This document shows, piece by piece, positions 23,928-32,232 of a stretch of DNA of 47,249 bases. Source of the DNA: a virus; IMG/VR virus record IMGVR_UViG_3300024265_000086, positions 1 through 47,249 of that record; one strand, written 5' to 3'. Below the pieces are notes generated by a model, which saw nothing but the letters and a program-made list of their open reading frames with translations, was not told the origin of the DNA and did not search any database. Within the stretch, counting starts at the first letter, position 1. Every line of letters begins with the position of its first letter. The translations under genes were made by a program, and so were the position numbers.

Positions 23928-25084
23928 TGGTTGATGTTCCAAATCTTGGCGGCGGCGGTGTTAATGAAGCCACTTTTGCGCCGAAGTTTTCAATAGCTGT
24001 TGCTGGCACGGTAGTTGACGACAACATAAAACCGTTTGTTCGTTATGTTGATTATGAAAGTACCGATGGAATGGCAGATGTGTTTCATCTTCGTTGTGTA
24101 AATCCAGAAAGCGTTATTTCAAACGCGAAAATTTTTCAACCTGGAAATGAAGCTTCTTTGTTTGGCGGTTACAAAGAGCCGTTGACTCATATTGGACGAA
24201 CAATAATACAAAAAGCGATCCCATTTTTTCCTGAATCTGGCGAACCAACTTTGTCAGTTATCGGTTATACAAAAGATTCTGTTTTGGGAGACAATTCGCC
24301 AGAAAAATCAAAACAGCGTCGTTTTGCAGATCACAAATACAGTGATGCAGTGCGCGAAATTGCAACGCGCTATGGCATGGAAATTAAAATCAATCCTACA
24401 CCGGATAAACCGCACGATTTTATACAACGTGTTGGTGTTTCAGATTATGAATTTGTTCAAGGTTTAGCTAATACGACTGGTTATACTTTTTGGGTTGATG
24501 GTGATGAAAAAGGCGTTTGGACTTTGCATTTTCGCGATCCTGACACATTGGTTGAACAAGATAAGAAATATACATTTAGGTATAACGATGGTGATAACTC
24601 GTCTTTATTGAGTTTTAGACCTGAATTACTGATAAAAGGCTCAAAAACAAAAATCAAAGTTGTTGTCAAGGACAGAAAAAACGGCAAGGTGATAAAGGTT
24701 GAGGTTGAAGAAGAAAATAACGCGGCACCGGATATTGAAGTTTTAGGTGATCCGGATTCTGAAGTTAATGGCGAATTTACAAGCGGTAGTGACATAAAAC
24801 TTTTCTTCGGCAACTTTTCTTTTGATGTTATTTCGGGTAAACGGTTTAAAGATGAAGAAGAAGCAAGATTTTGGGCTGAACAATGGTTTAGAAAAACAAG
24901 AGAAAATTTTGTCATGGCTTCTGGTAGTTGTATTGGGACCGAAACTTTAATGGCGCGTCAAAAACACAAGATCGAGAACACGTCGAAACCTTATGACGGT
25001 GAATATTATTTTAGTAAAGTTAAACATATTTTTGGGGAAAACGGATATAAGTGCAATTTTAGTTGTCGAAGGTTGGTACCATGA
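23927..25084 (+). CDS. Baseplate hub protein (gp27/gpD late-control type)
   Basis: The 385-residue product has the gpD/gp27 hub pattern: PKFSIAVAGTVVDDNIKPFV, then strands of the first barrel, GRTIIQKAIPFFP, SDAVREIATRYGMEIKI, then FIQRVGVSDYEFVQGLANTT and GYTFWVDGDE, where a Tyr-Glu-Phe-x-x-x-Leu-Ala run is the best-conserved landmark. The middle holds a Lys/Val-rich linker, and the end (FKDEEEARFWAEQWFRKTRE, then MASGSCIGTETLMARQK) completes the second barrel. It forms the trimeric base for the spike coded next. Its stop overlaps the next start in ATGA. Confidence 0.85.
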   Translation: MVDVPNLGGGGVNEATFAPKFSIAVAGTVVDDNIKPFVRYVDYESTDGMADVFHLRCVNPESVISNAKIFQPGNEASLFGGYKEPLTHIGRTIIQKAIPFFPESGEPTLSVIGYTKDSVLGDNSPEKSKQRRFADHKYSDAVREIATRYGMEIKINPTPDKPHDFIQRVGVSDYEFVQGLANTTGYTFWVDGDEKGVWTLHFRDPDTLVEQDKKYTFRYNDGDNSSLLSFRPELLIKGSKTKIKVVVKDRKNGKVIKVEVEEENNAAPDIEVLGDPDSEVNGEFTSGSDIKLFFGNFSFDVISGKRFKDEEEARFWAEQWFRKTRENFVMASGSCIGTETLMARQKHKIENTSKPYDGEYYFSKVKHIFGENGYKCNFSCRRLVP

Positions 25085-25944
25085 CAATTGACAAATATGA
25101 TGCAACAGTGATGACCAACAACGATCCGGAAAAAAGGGGACGGATAAAGGTTGCTTGTGTTGATTTGTTGGGCGATGAAGAAACGGAGATTCCGCAATGG
25201 GTAACTCCAAATTTAGAGTGGGGTTGGTTCATTGTTCCAGATCCGGGCGAAATTGTCCAAATCGAGGTTTTAACAGGTGATGGACAAGACGAAAGTTTTG
25301 GTCAATCTTCGGTCGAAAACATGCAATTGCGTTGGTCAAAACGGGCTTGGACCGATGAAGAAGTTGAGGGCGGCGAACCAAGGCCGATAAACGAAGAATT
25401 CAAAACGAATTACGGAAAACGGCGTGGATTTGCAACGCCTAACGGACACATTCTTCTTTTTGATGATACGGATGGGAGTCAAAAAATAAGTCTGACTTGG
25501 AAACAAAAAGACAGTTATAGTTATATTGCATTTGACGAAAAGGGAAATATAACGATCGCAAATAAAAACGGATCGATGTTACACCTTGACGCTGAAAACG
25601 GCGCAACGACACTTGTTGAAGAACATGGCAATTATTTGACAATGAGCGAAAACGGCCTAAGTATGGTCGATAAAAGCGGAAATATCGTTGAACTAAAAGA
25701 CGGTGTTATCCAAATTATAAGCCAAGGTAATGTTGTTGTAATGGGTAATGATGCTTCGCTTGAAACGGGCACCGTTCACCTTTTACAAGGGGCAACCGAA
25801 AAAATAATCAAAGGAGATACGTTTAGAGATTCGGTTTATGATTTACATATGCACCCAAGTGCTTTTGGCCCAACGGGTGTTCCTACTCATTTAATGAGTA
25901 TTATTTTAAACTGTTTGAGTCAAAACGGATTTATTGGTGACTAA
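25081..25944 (+). CDS. Baseplate spike protein (gpV/gp5-like)
   Basis: The product (287 residues) starts at ATG 25081, which overlaps the hub stop as ATGA; AAGG lies twelve bases upstream. Residues 1-90 form the OB fold: YDATVMTNNDPEKRGRIKVA, then WVTPNLEWGWFIVPDPGEIV, matching gp5/gpV (x-D-P-x-x-x-G-R-I-x-V). The middle holds short beta-helix repeats (GNITIANKNGSMLHLDAENG, TLVEEHGNYLTMSENG, SGNIVELKDGVIQIISQGN). The C-terminal HMHPSAFGPTGVPTHLM matches the apex motif, with His residues able to bind iron. No lysozyme domain is visible. It would be the piercing tip of the tail. Confidence 0.87.
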   Translation: MTIDKYDATVMTNNDPEKRGRIKVACVDLLGDEETEIPQWVTPNLEWGWFIVPDPGEIVQIEVLTGDGQDESFGQSSVENMQLRWSKRAWTDEEVEGGEPRPINEEFKTNYGKRRGFATPNGHILLFDDTDGSQKISLTWKQKDSYSYIAFDEKGNITIANKNGSMLHLDAENGATTLVEEHGNYLTMSENGLSMVDKSGNIVELKDGVIQIISQGNVVVMGNDASLETGTVHLLQGATEKIIKGDTFRDSVYDLHMHPSAFGPTGVPTHLMSIILNCLSQNGFIGD

Positions 25945-26242
25945 ATGCAATTTCCCAGCATTGCCAAGTTTGAGCTTGCCGATTCCGGGGATCGGAATAC
26001 CTTCACCTCCGAGTTTGCCGATTCCGCCAATTTTGCCCCCAGGGGCGCCGGATTTGCCAAGTTTGAGCTTGCCGATTCCCGGAATCGGTATCCCATCGGT
26101 CCCGAGCTTGCCGATTCCGCCAATTTTGCCCCCAGGGGCGCCGGATTTGCCGTCTCTAGGCCTTCCTATCCCTGGGGTAGGATTACCATCGATCCCGAGT
26201 TTACCGGGTTCGCCTGGCTTCCCAGCGTGCCCTATTGATTGA
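25937..26242 (+). CDS. Proline-rich tandem-repeat protein next to the spike
   Basis: GTG 25937 (or TTG 25934) opens a frame giving about 101 residues of repeated Leu-Pro, Ile-Pro and Pro-Gly units such as LPIPGIGIPSPPSLPIPPIL, with three copies of a 31-codon unit. It overlaps the spike stop by eight bases. Leu/Ile-Pro repeat proteins are uncommon; short Pro-rich sequences of this kind in contractile phages could act like a tip or collar for the spike, as PAAR proteins do. No clear PAAR motif is visible. Other frames are also open over this segment, so the choice is by repeat regularity and overlap with the spike gene. Confidence 0.5.
   Translation: MTKCNFPALPSLSLPIPGIGIPSPPSLPIPPILPPGAPDLPSLSLPIPGIGIPSVPSLPIPPILPPGAPDLPSLGLPIPGVGLPSIPSLPGSPGFPACPID
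25961..26238 (+). repeat. Three tandem copies, 93-bp period
   Basis: The repeat unit begins with TTGCCAAGTTTGAGCTTGCC-type sequence at 25961 and 26054 and, diverged, at 26147, giving an exact 93-bp spacing. The first two copies are very alike, including CCGCCAATTTTGCCCCCAGG; the third is altered. The period is 31 codons, so all frames remain in phase. Confidence 0.85.
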
Positions 26243-26248
26243 GGTGTT

Positions 26249-26740
26249 ATGGTCTTACTTGCAAACAAATTAGCGACTGAACTCGAAGCTATGGCGCCAG
26301 TGGCAACCGAGGTTGAAGGGATCGATAATTTTGCAACAGCTTTTGAAAATTATTTTGCCGATTCCGTGGTAACGGCGATACCGGCAAACCCAAATTCTTT
26401 GACAAACTCGACAAGCGCCCTGAAAGCCGCTATGCCGGGCGCAAATGTTGACGCGGCCGCCGCTATTCAAGCGGGAATTATCGCGTTCTGGGGGCAAGTG
26501 GCGGTTGATTTCGTGCTAATTTGGACAACGGCGCCGGTTTTGATCGCGGTTGTACCGCCAACCGGGCTTGGCGGAATAGCGGCGGCGCTTAATCCTGTGT
26601 TTGTGAGCAACAAAGACGCGGCGCTTGGATTGCCAGCGGCGGCGGCTCAAATCGCAGTCGCTTTACATCCAATACAGTTGGGCGGAATAGCAACATTAGG
26701 GCCACCGCCGCCAAGTGGGACACCCGTTCCGATATTGTGA
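26249..26740 (+). CDS. Ala-rich baseplate-region protein
   Basis: The 163-residue product has GAGGTG before ATG. It contains LANKLATELEAMAPVATEVE, FATAFENYFADSVVTAIPAN, ALKAAMPGANVDAAAAIQAG, FWGQVAVDFVLIWTTAPVLI and PPTGLGGIAAALNPVFVSN, ending in PPPPSGTPVPIL. Helices are amphipathic and the end is Pro-rich. Similar short Ala/Gly/Pro-rich proteins occur beside the spike in other contractile phages, but no named family could be assigned. It is likely a baseplate component. Confidence 0.58.
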   Translation: MVLLANKLATELEAMAPVATEVEGIDNFATAFENYFADSVVTAIPANPNSLTNSTSALKAAMPGANVDAAAAIQAGIIAFWGQVAVDFVLIWTTAPVLIAVVPPTGLGGIAAALNPVFVSNKDAALGLPAAAAQIAVALHPIQLGGIATLGPPPPSGTPVPIL

Positions 26741-26750
26741 GGTTGACATT

Positions 26751-27134
26751 ATGCCAAAGGGTTTAAAAATACCATTTCAAGCCAGCGCAACGGGCGGAAT
26801 TTCAACGATTGAAGGCGACGAGAACGATAGACAAGTGATTTCAGCATATCTTTCAGACGGTGATAACGAAAACGCGTTTCAACAAAACATAACTCTTGGT
26901 ATCGATATGATTTTTGATATTGCCGATCCTTTGATGCGATCAAGGGTTTTTACACGGATTATAAGACTGTTTGAATTTTTGGAGACTCAAAAAAGGTTTA
27001 AGCTTTTGTCAGATACGGTACAATGGGATGAAACAGATATTGCTAATGGTAACATGATTTTAAGTTTTAGGTATTTGAATTTAGAAAGTGATCAACCGCA
27101 AACTTATGAACAAAAATTTAGTTCAGGAGTGTAA
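26751..27134 (+). CDS. Baseplate wedge protein, gp25/gpW-like
   Basis: The 127-residue product starts at ATG 26751, ten bases after the previous stop, with GAGGTTG upstream. It reads KIPFQASATGGISTIEGDEN, VISAYLSDGDNENAFQQ, LGIDMIFDIADPLMRSRVFT and RIIRLFEFLETQKRFKLL. These are the features of the gp25/GPW family, a small wedge subunit that touches the inner tube, though the typical EPR core motif is not clearly retained. It lies directly before the J protein, as in P2 and Mu-like phages. Confidence 0.7.
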   Translation: MPKGLKIPFQASATGGISTIEGDENDRQVISAYLSDGDNENAFQQNITLGIDMIFDIADPLMRSRVFTRIIRLFEFLETQKRFKLLSDTVQWDETDIANGNMILSFRYLNLESDQPQTYEQKFSSGV

Positions 27135-27137
27135 AAA

Positions 27138-29294
27138 ATGACCACGATAACGATCCCAGATTTTAACTATGCGTCTTTTTATTACGCTCAAATTCTCGAA
27201 GCGTTGATCGTATATAAACGGATCAATTTGCCAGAATTGACAGAAGAGTCTGACGTTGAACCGTCGATCCAATTAATGCGTATGATGGCGTTAGTTGGAC
27301 ATTTGAATAATACCTTAATGGATACTTTGGCAAATGAAAATACTTTACCAACTGCAAAGATAGCTGAAAACGTTCGAAACATGTTGCGTTTAATTGATTA
27401 TGAAATGTCTCCTGCAACACCTGCCCAAGTTGATGTTGTTTATGAGTTGAGTTTGATTTTGACAACGGCCGTCGAAATAATCACTGAACGGGCGCAAGTA
27501 GCAACAAAGAAAACAACAACTTTGGAACCGGTTTATTTTGAAGCGTTAGAAGGTTTGACCGTTGATCGAACAGATCAACACAGTCACGTTTTGGCCGAAG
27601 AAGCGGGCGCTTTTACAGACTTCACAACGCTTGCAAATAGCGCTGTGACGCCCGGCGATGATTGGCAACCCTGGGTTACACCGGAAGCAAAAGACGCTAT
27701 TTATTGGGGTCATAAGCACGCTATGTGGACGAAATTGTCAGTAACTTTGACAAGTGGGCTTTCTGGTATAAACGGCGTTTATGAGTTTTACGACGGTAAT
27801 TTTAGAAAAATTTCTCCAACAAGTGTAACGAATTTGGGTGCAACTCTTGAATTAAACGTGAATTCTTTGTTAGGGACAGCGGACAGGAGAACAACACTTG
27901 TTAGAATTCAGTTGAATACAACAACAGCTTACGAAGACGTTTATAGTACTTGGAACGGTTCATACAACATTGCTACAACAACCGGGCTATTAGGTCAGTC
28001 TTCACCTTCAACGGACGTGGATGACTATACGATCGGCTCTGATTGGACTGAGCTTGACGTTACCGATACAGGTCCAGAATTCCAATCACCTTCACAAGAG
28101 ATAAGTTATGATCTACCACAAACGCTTTCACAAGATTGGGCACTAGCAACAATCGATGGAAAAACCGCTTATTGGTTTCGTTATAGAATCATTTCGGTTG
28201 CAGCGCCAACGGTGATGGTTTTTCAACAAACTAGAATGGACGGCGGAAAACAATATCTTTTGAGATCTACAACACAAGGTAGAACAATTATTGAAAACCC
28301 GCTTGGTTCTTCTATCGGTTTGGAAGGTCAAACTTTTCTAACTGCAAAAGAACATTTTCTTTGGAATAGCGAAACTTTAACGGTTGATGGTGATATTTGG
28401 GTGCGGGTTGACAACTTTTTAGCTAGTGAAAGTGGTTCGAAACATTATGTGATTAAACTTGGCGAAAATGACAAAGCAACGGTTGTTTTTGGTGGTGATG
28501 GCAAAGGGTTAATTCCCCCAGTTGGCGCGGGGAATATCGCAATTACTTATCGCTATGGTGCCGAAACAAACGGCAATGTTGGTTATGAAGCAATTTCAAT
28601 CGATAAAACTGGTTTGAGTTTTATCAACAAAATTTGGAATCCACGGGGCGCAACCGGTTGGAAAGAAGCCGAAGGGGCAACCGAAGAATCACTAGAAATT
28701 GTAAAAATTGAAGGCCCGGCTTCGATCAGAGTTAAAGACGTTGCAATTAGTCCTGATGATGTTGTTTATTTGGCAGAAAATTTTATCGATAGCGCGGGCG
28801 CTTCGTCGTTTAGTAGGGCAAAAGCGATTGAAGAGGGTTTTGGCCCAAAAACGATTGAATTGGTTGTTGTTGCAGCGGGCGGCGGGCTCGCTTCTAGTGC
28901 TCAATTAGCGGCACTTGATTTGTACTTTAATGGAGATCAATTTGCAAATCCACCGGTTGAAAAACACTTGGTTGCAAATCAAGAAGTAACATCAACGAAT
29001 TACGCACAAAAAGCGATCGATGTTACAGCAACGGTTTATGGTAATGTGACACAAGCGGTTGTTGAAAATCGTTTATCTCAAATTTTACAACCGGAAGCAA
29101 AAGATGAAGATGGGATAAACTATCTTTGGGATTTTGGTGAAACTATTCACCCTTCAAGATTGAATTCTGAGATTTTCGGGATCGATAGTTCGATAACAAA
29201 AGTTGTTATTACAACACCTTTTGGTGATGTTGGTTTACAAGGTAGAGAATTGCCGATCGCTGGTACTTTGAATATTACGGTTATAACACCGTAA
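27138..29294 (+). CDS. Baseplate J-like wedge protein
   Basis: The 718-residue product begins three bases after gp25. N-terminal region PDFNYASFYYAQILEALIVY and SIQLMRMMALVGHLNNTLMD matches the first helices of gp6/J. The central part is enlarged with beta insertions, near 150-400, which include TDFTTLANSAVTPGDDW and a possible jelly-roll. The C-terminal J core is visible as GNVGYEAISIDKTGLSFINK, IWNPRGATGWKEAEGATEE, SFSRAKAIEEGF, GPKTIELVVVAAGGGLASS, VTSTNYAQKAIDVTATVYGN and FGETIHPSRL. Plain J proteins are about 300-400 residues, so the extra length probably reflects decoration domains as in large phages. Confidence 0.83.
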   Translation: MTTITIPDFNYASFYYAQILEALIVYKRINLPELTEESDVEPSIQLMRMMALVGHLNNTLMDTLANENTLPTAKIAENVRNMLRLIDYEMSPATPAQVDVVYELSLILTTAVEIITERAQVATKKTTTLEPVYFEALEGLTVDRTDQHSHVLAEEAGAFTDFTTLANSAVTPGDDWQPWVTPEAKDAIYWGHKHAMWTKLSVTLTSGLSGINGVYEFYDGNFRKISPTSVTNLGATLELNVNSLLGTADRRTTLVRIQLNTTTAYEDVYSTWNGSYNIATTTGLLGQSSPSTDVDDYTIGSDWTELDVTDTGPEFQSPSQEISYDLPQTLSQDWALATIDGKTAYWFRYRIISVAAPTVMVFQQTRMDGGKQYLLRSTTQGRTIIENPLGSSIGLEGQTFLTAKEHFLWNSETLTVDGDIWVRVDNFLASESGSKHYVIKLGENDKATVVFGGDGKGLIPPVGAGNIAITYRYGAETNGNVGYEAISIDKTGLSFINKIWNPRGATGWKEAEGATEESLEIVKIEGPASIRVKDVAISPDDVVYLAENFIDSAGASSFSRAKAIEEGFGPKTIELVVVAAGGGLASSAQLAALDLYFNGDQFANPPVEKHLVANQEVTSTNYAQKAIDVTATVYGNVTQAVVENRLSQILQPEAKDEDGINYLWDFGETIHPSRLNSEIFGIDSSITKVVITTPFGDVGLQGRELPIAGTLNITVITP

Positions 29295-29304
29295 AGAGGT
29301 AGAA

Positions 29305-29727
29305 ATGACATTTTTTAACGCGATAAAAGGCGCAATCTTAGCCGATTATTTTGGCAGTTCCGCAACAAAAATGGGAACCCCAATTGAAATTGGTTTAAGT
29401 ACAACAGAACCGAACGGTGATGGGACGGGAATAACAGAACCGGTTGGGGGAAGTTATGCGCGTATTTCTGTTGCAAACACTGACGCAGAATGGGATCTAA
29501 GTGTCGCGGGTGATTCTGTTGAAAATGTCAATGAACTTCAATTTCCACAAGCAACAGCGGGTTGGGGTGTTATTGGGTGGTTCGTTTTATATCAATCGGG
29601 AACACCAAAGTTTTTTGGACCGATAACAAACGCGGCCGGTGACTCGACTACAAAAAACGTTTTAACTGGTGACTATTTTTGGTTTATTGTAAATGAATTA
29701 AAGATACAATTTCCACCAGTAGAATAG
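29305..29727 (+). CDS. Baseplate-periphery protein A (paralogue pair)
   Basis: The 140-residue product has AAGAGGTAG nine bases before ATG. It reads TPIEIGLSTTEPNGDGTG, ITEPVGGSYARISVANTDAE and ELQFPQATAGWGVIGWFVLY. The next gene follows the same scheme (IGLSSTPP, GGNYAPVSL, PWGTVSHWTL), so they are paralogues. The motif of an L-S-T-T-x-P turn, a YAR strand, and a FPxAxxxWG strand is a known small domain in tail and fibre-associated proteins. Likely a baseplate periphery or fibre-attachment protein. Confidence 0.65.
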   Translation: MTFFNAIKGAILADYFGSSATKMGTPIEIGLSTTEPNGDGTGITEPVGGSYARISVANTDAEWDLSVAGDSVENVNELQFPQATAGWGVIGWFVLYQSGTPKFFGPITNAAGDSTTKNVLTGDYFWFIVNELKIQFPPVE

Positions 29728-29737
29728 GGGCGTCGTA

Positions 29738-30178
29738 ATGTTTACGCTATACAACCAATGGGTGATTTTCGATACATTGTGGGGCGGATCGGCTCCAACC
29801 GTTAATATTAAAATCGGGTTAAGTTCAACCCCACCAAATATAGAAGGTGGAAATATCACAAATCCGGGCGGAAATTATGCGCCGGTCAGTTTGACAACCG
29901 ATGACTTTTCAATGGTGGAGATCGGAAGTCCATTGACAGACGTTTATGTCAAAAACGATGATGCTATTGATTTTATCGAATCGGGTCCATCTACCCCTTG
30001 GGGCACGGTTTCACATTGGACTTTAGAAGTAGAGATTTCGCCCAGCGTTTTCGAGTTGTATGATTATGGGTTAATAACAAACAGACTAACCGGTGCGCCA
30101 GAACCAAAAACAATTGGCACAGAAGACATTTTCTCTTTTGACCCTGATAAATTGATTTTCAGGTTTAAAAACACATAG
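29738..30178 (+). CDS. Baseplate-periphery protein B (paralogue pair)
   Basis: The 146-residue product follows the first paralogue after ten bases. NIKIGLSSTPPNIEGGN, NPGGNYAPVSLTTDDFS and IDFIESGPSTPWGTVSHWTL match the same domain order as in the preceding gene, with the sequence diverged. The two may assemble as a heteromer or bind different fibres. GGGGCGTCGT upstream is only a weak ribosome site. Confidence 0.62.
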   Translation: MFTLYNQWVIFDTLWGGSAPTVNIKIGLSSTPPNIEGGNITNPGGNYAPVSLTTDDFSMVEIGSPLTDVYVKNDDAIDFIESGPSTPWGTVSHWTLEVEISPSVFELYDYGLITNRLTGAPEPKTIGTEDIFSFDPDKLIFRFKNT

Positions 30179-30185
30179 GCGAAAA

Positions 30186-30908
30186 ATGACTGGTCAAGTT
30201 ATACAAGCGGGCGGAATTACAGATCCACAAGTCGAAACCGAATCATTGGGCGGCGGTGGCATCACTCATATGGTGAGAGGTAGGGTTGATCAAGAGCAAA
30301 CCGCAATTGCTGTTTTTACAACTAAAGTCCAAGTTGTTTCACCAACCGGTGTTGTCAATATTGACAACCAACCTGTTTCTGTAGTTGTTTACTTTGACAG
30401 AAGGATGAAATACAATTCGGCTCTAATTGACTCGTCAAATTACACTATTACACCACCTGTGGACGGTGTTGGTGTTAATGTTTTGTTGGTAGAACCAGAA
30501 AACGAAGTTGATCCAACGTTCGTTACTTTACTCACAACCGAAATGACAGGGTTTAAATTATATACACTTTCTGTATTAGGGCCGATCGGTTTTTTGGATC
30601 ATGCTCCGATGGATGATACTCAGGCACCAACAAGTCTTTTTCCAGCTTTTGGAAATCCGATTGTCAATTCTGTTATCGCTTCAAGTAAAAACAGTTGGGT
30701 TGTTACTTTTAGTGAAGGGATGTTAGATAACGCTGCGATAAACGATACTGATTATTATGAATTTTTGGTTGAAAAGGGGGATCCTAGTCCGCCGTTGCAA
30801 GTTCGTTCTGTTTCATATATTGCAGCCGACAAGGTGCTTTTGGTAACAGATGATCAAGAACCGGGAAAACTTTACACTTTGCGCATTCATGCAATGGGGC
30901 CGCCATAG
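30186..30908 (+). CDS. Ig-like (SbsA/Big_5-type) structural protein
   Basis: The 240-residue product shows two repeated beta units, about residues 45-130 and 150-240. The first contains VSVVVYFDRRMKYNSALIDS, NYTITPPVDG and YTLSVLGPIGF; the second contains NSWVVTFSEGMLDNAAINDT, DYYEFLVEKG and LLVTDDQEPGKLYTLRIHAM. The V-x-F-x-x-x-M/L-D motif and ending YTLRI are typical of SbsA-type Ig-like domains. A short Gly-rich N terminus would anchor it to the baseplate. It probably extends or supports fibres, as do bacterial Ig-like modules in phage structural proteins. Confidence 0.65.
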   Translation: MTGQVIQAGGITDPQVETESLGGGGITHMVRGRVDQEQTAIAVFTTKVQVVSPTGVVNIDNQPVSVVVYFDRRMKYNSALIDSSNYTITPPVDGVGVNVLLVEPENEVDPTFVTLLTTEMTGFKLYTLSVLGPIGFLDHAPMDDTQAPTSLFPAFGNPIVNSVIASSKNSWVVTFSEGMLDNAAINDTDYYEFLVEKGDPSPPLQVRSVSYIAADKVLLVTDDQEPGKLYTLRIHAMGPP

Positions 30909-30916
30909 GATAAAAA

Positions 30917-32221
30917 ATGCCAATACCACAAACTCAAGTTGTAGATTTCGCATATAACGTTTTAAATATCCCAAATTGGGAAAACCAAGGGATCGGGTGG
31001 TCGGATCTTCCTACTGCCGAAGAATTAAATCTCGATATGTATCGGTTTATCATTGCTTCTATTAGAGATGAAGACCGAAAAAAGGGATTTCCGCTTAAAC
31101 GCTTTTTGGAAGGTCCACAAGCAATTTGGGAAACAACACAAAGGCAAATTTTTCAAATACAAGATTTTTGGGATATATCGATCGTTGAAGATAGGTTTTT
31201 ACGTTATGTACAATCAATTGTTGGTTGGACTGGAAATTTAACTAGGATTACCGAAGTACTCGACTTTGATGTATTGCGCCGGTTGATTTCTATTTCTGTT
31301 GTGCTTTGGAAAAAACGCGGACCAGAGGATGCACTTGTTGACGTAATAAGTCTTACAACACAAGCGCAATCGAGAATTTTTAATTGGTTTTATTATCGTT
31401 GGCTTTTAGATGTTGGTCAAATGACAGAAGACCATATCGGCAACGACATTCATTTAATCGATTTGCCCGGTCCACCGGATTATAACGAGTATAGATCTAA
31501 TTTGAGAATTTTTGATTCAAAAAATACTCTTGATCGAATATTGGTTAAAAATCTTGTCAAGTTGATGCGACCAACCGGTGAACGCTATACAATCACATAT
31601 TTATCTTTTATGGATTTGTTTTCTGTTGAAGGTGATGCCCAAAAATGGCGTAACATTCAAAACGGTGGTGATATTGCGGATCTGATTGTATCAAATGGAA
31701 CTGGTAAATTGATCAATCCTGATATGCTCGAAGAAATTTGGGCCGAAGAAGGTTTACCAACGACGGCCGATGGTTGGACTAAACAAGTTGCATATTGGAA
31801 AATCAAAATAAATATTCCTAACCAGTTGGCTGCTCCTGGCGACGCCGGTGTAATTTGGTGCCAAAGTTCAGATAGTATTAAAGGATTCCGTATTTCATTG
31901 ATTCCTTTGTATAATATCATTCATTATTATGAAACGCGTTCTGGTGGCGGTGGTATAGCAAATGAACAATTTGTTGATTATAGTCCTTGGGGTCAACTAT
32001 ATTTGGATCAATGGCATAGTATCAGAGTTGACGAACAATTTCCCGATGGTAGAAAAATTTATGTCGATAACAATCTTGTTTTACAAGATACGCCGGTTTA
32101 TAATTCGACTATGAATGGGACTTTGGCAATTTGGCACGAAACAAACGCAACGATCGAAATTGATGAAGTAGAAATGTTTCAACTTCCGCTCGAAACCGAA
32201 GAAGTTGGGATAAACGAATAG
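30917..32221 (+). CDS. gpI-like baseplate protein with C-terminal jelly-roll domain
   Basis: The 434-residue product has two parts. Residues 1-230 resemble the P2 gpI/Mu gp48 tail protein, here in the region ISIVEDRFLRYVQSIVGW, DVLRRLISISVVLWKKRGPE, DALVDVISLTTQAQSRIFNW, and later VKNLVKLMRPTGERYTITYL, where helical bundles end with RPTGxxY. Residues 245-430 form a LamG/concanavalin-type beta sandwich, reading VAYWKIKINIPNQLAAPG, DAGVIWCQSSDSIKGFRI, WHSIRVDEQFPDGRKIYVDN and TLAIWHETNATIEIDEVEMF. The gpI part joins wedge to fibre; the jelly roll may bind sugar or pack against fibre proteins. The fusion is not the P2 arrangement. Confidence 0.78.
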   Translation: MPIPQTQVVDFAYNVLNIPNWENQGIGWSDLPTAEELNLDMYRFIIASIRDEDRKKGFPLKRFLEGPQAIWETTQRQIFQIQDFWDISIVEDRFLRYVQSIVGWTGNLTRITEVLDFDVLRRLISISVVLWKKRGPEDALVDVISLTTQAQSRIFNWFYYRWLLDVGQMTEDHIGNDIHLIDLPGPPDYNEYRSNLRIFDSKNTLDRILVKNLVKLMRPTGERYTITYLSFMDLFSVEGDAQKWRNIQNGGDIADLIVSNGTGKLINPDMLEEIWAEEGLPTTADGWTKQVAYWKIKINIPNQLAAPGDAGVIWCQSSDSIKGFRISLIPLYNIIHYYETRSGGGGIANEQFVDYSPWGQLYLDQWHSIRVDEQFPDGRKIYVDNNLVLQDTPVYNSTMNGTLAIWHETNATIEIDEVEMFQLPLETEEVGINE

Positions 32222-32232
32222 GAGAAATAAAA

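Noticed and set aside
25063-25080. TTG 25063 as the spike start
   Set aside because: ATG 25081 forms ATGA with the hub stop and gives the usual spike N terminus; the TTG adds only six residues without support.
25945-26238. Second + strand frame from ATG 25945 over the same repeat
   Set aside because: It also stays open because the repeat is a multiple of three, but it lacks a ribosome site at good spacing and its product has no regular repeat character comparable to the Pro-rich frame.
25906-26268. Collagen-like Gly-rich frame on the - strand
   Set aside because: It is the reverse reading of the Pro-rich 93-bp repeat, has no ribosome site, and all other genes are on the + strand.
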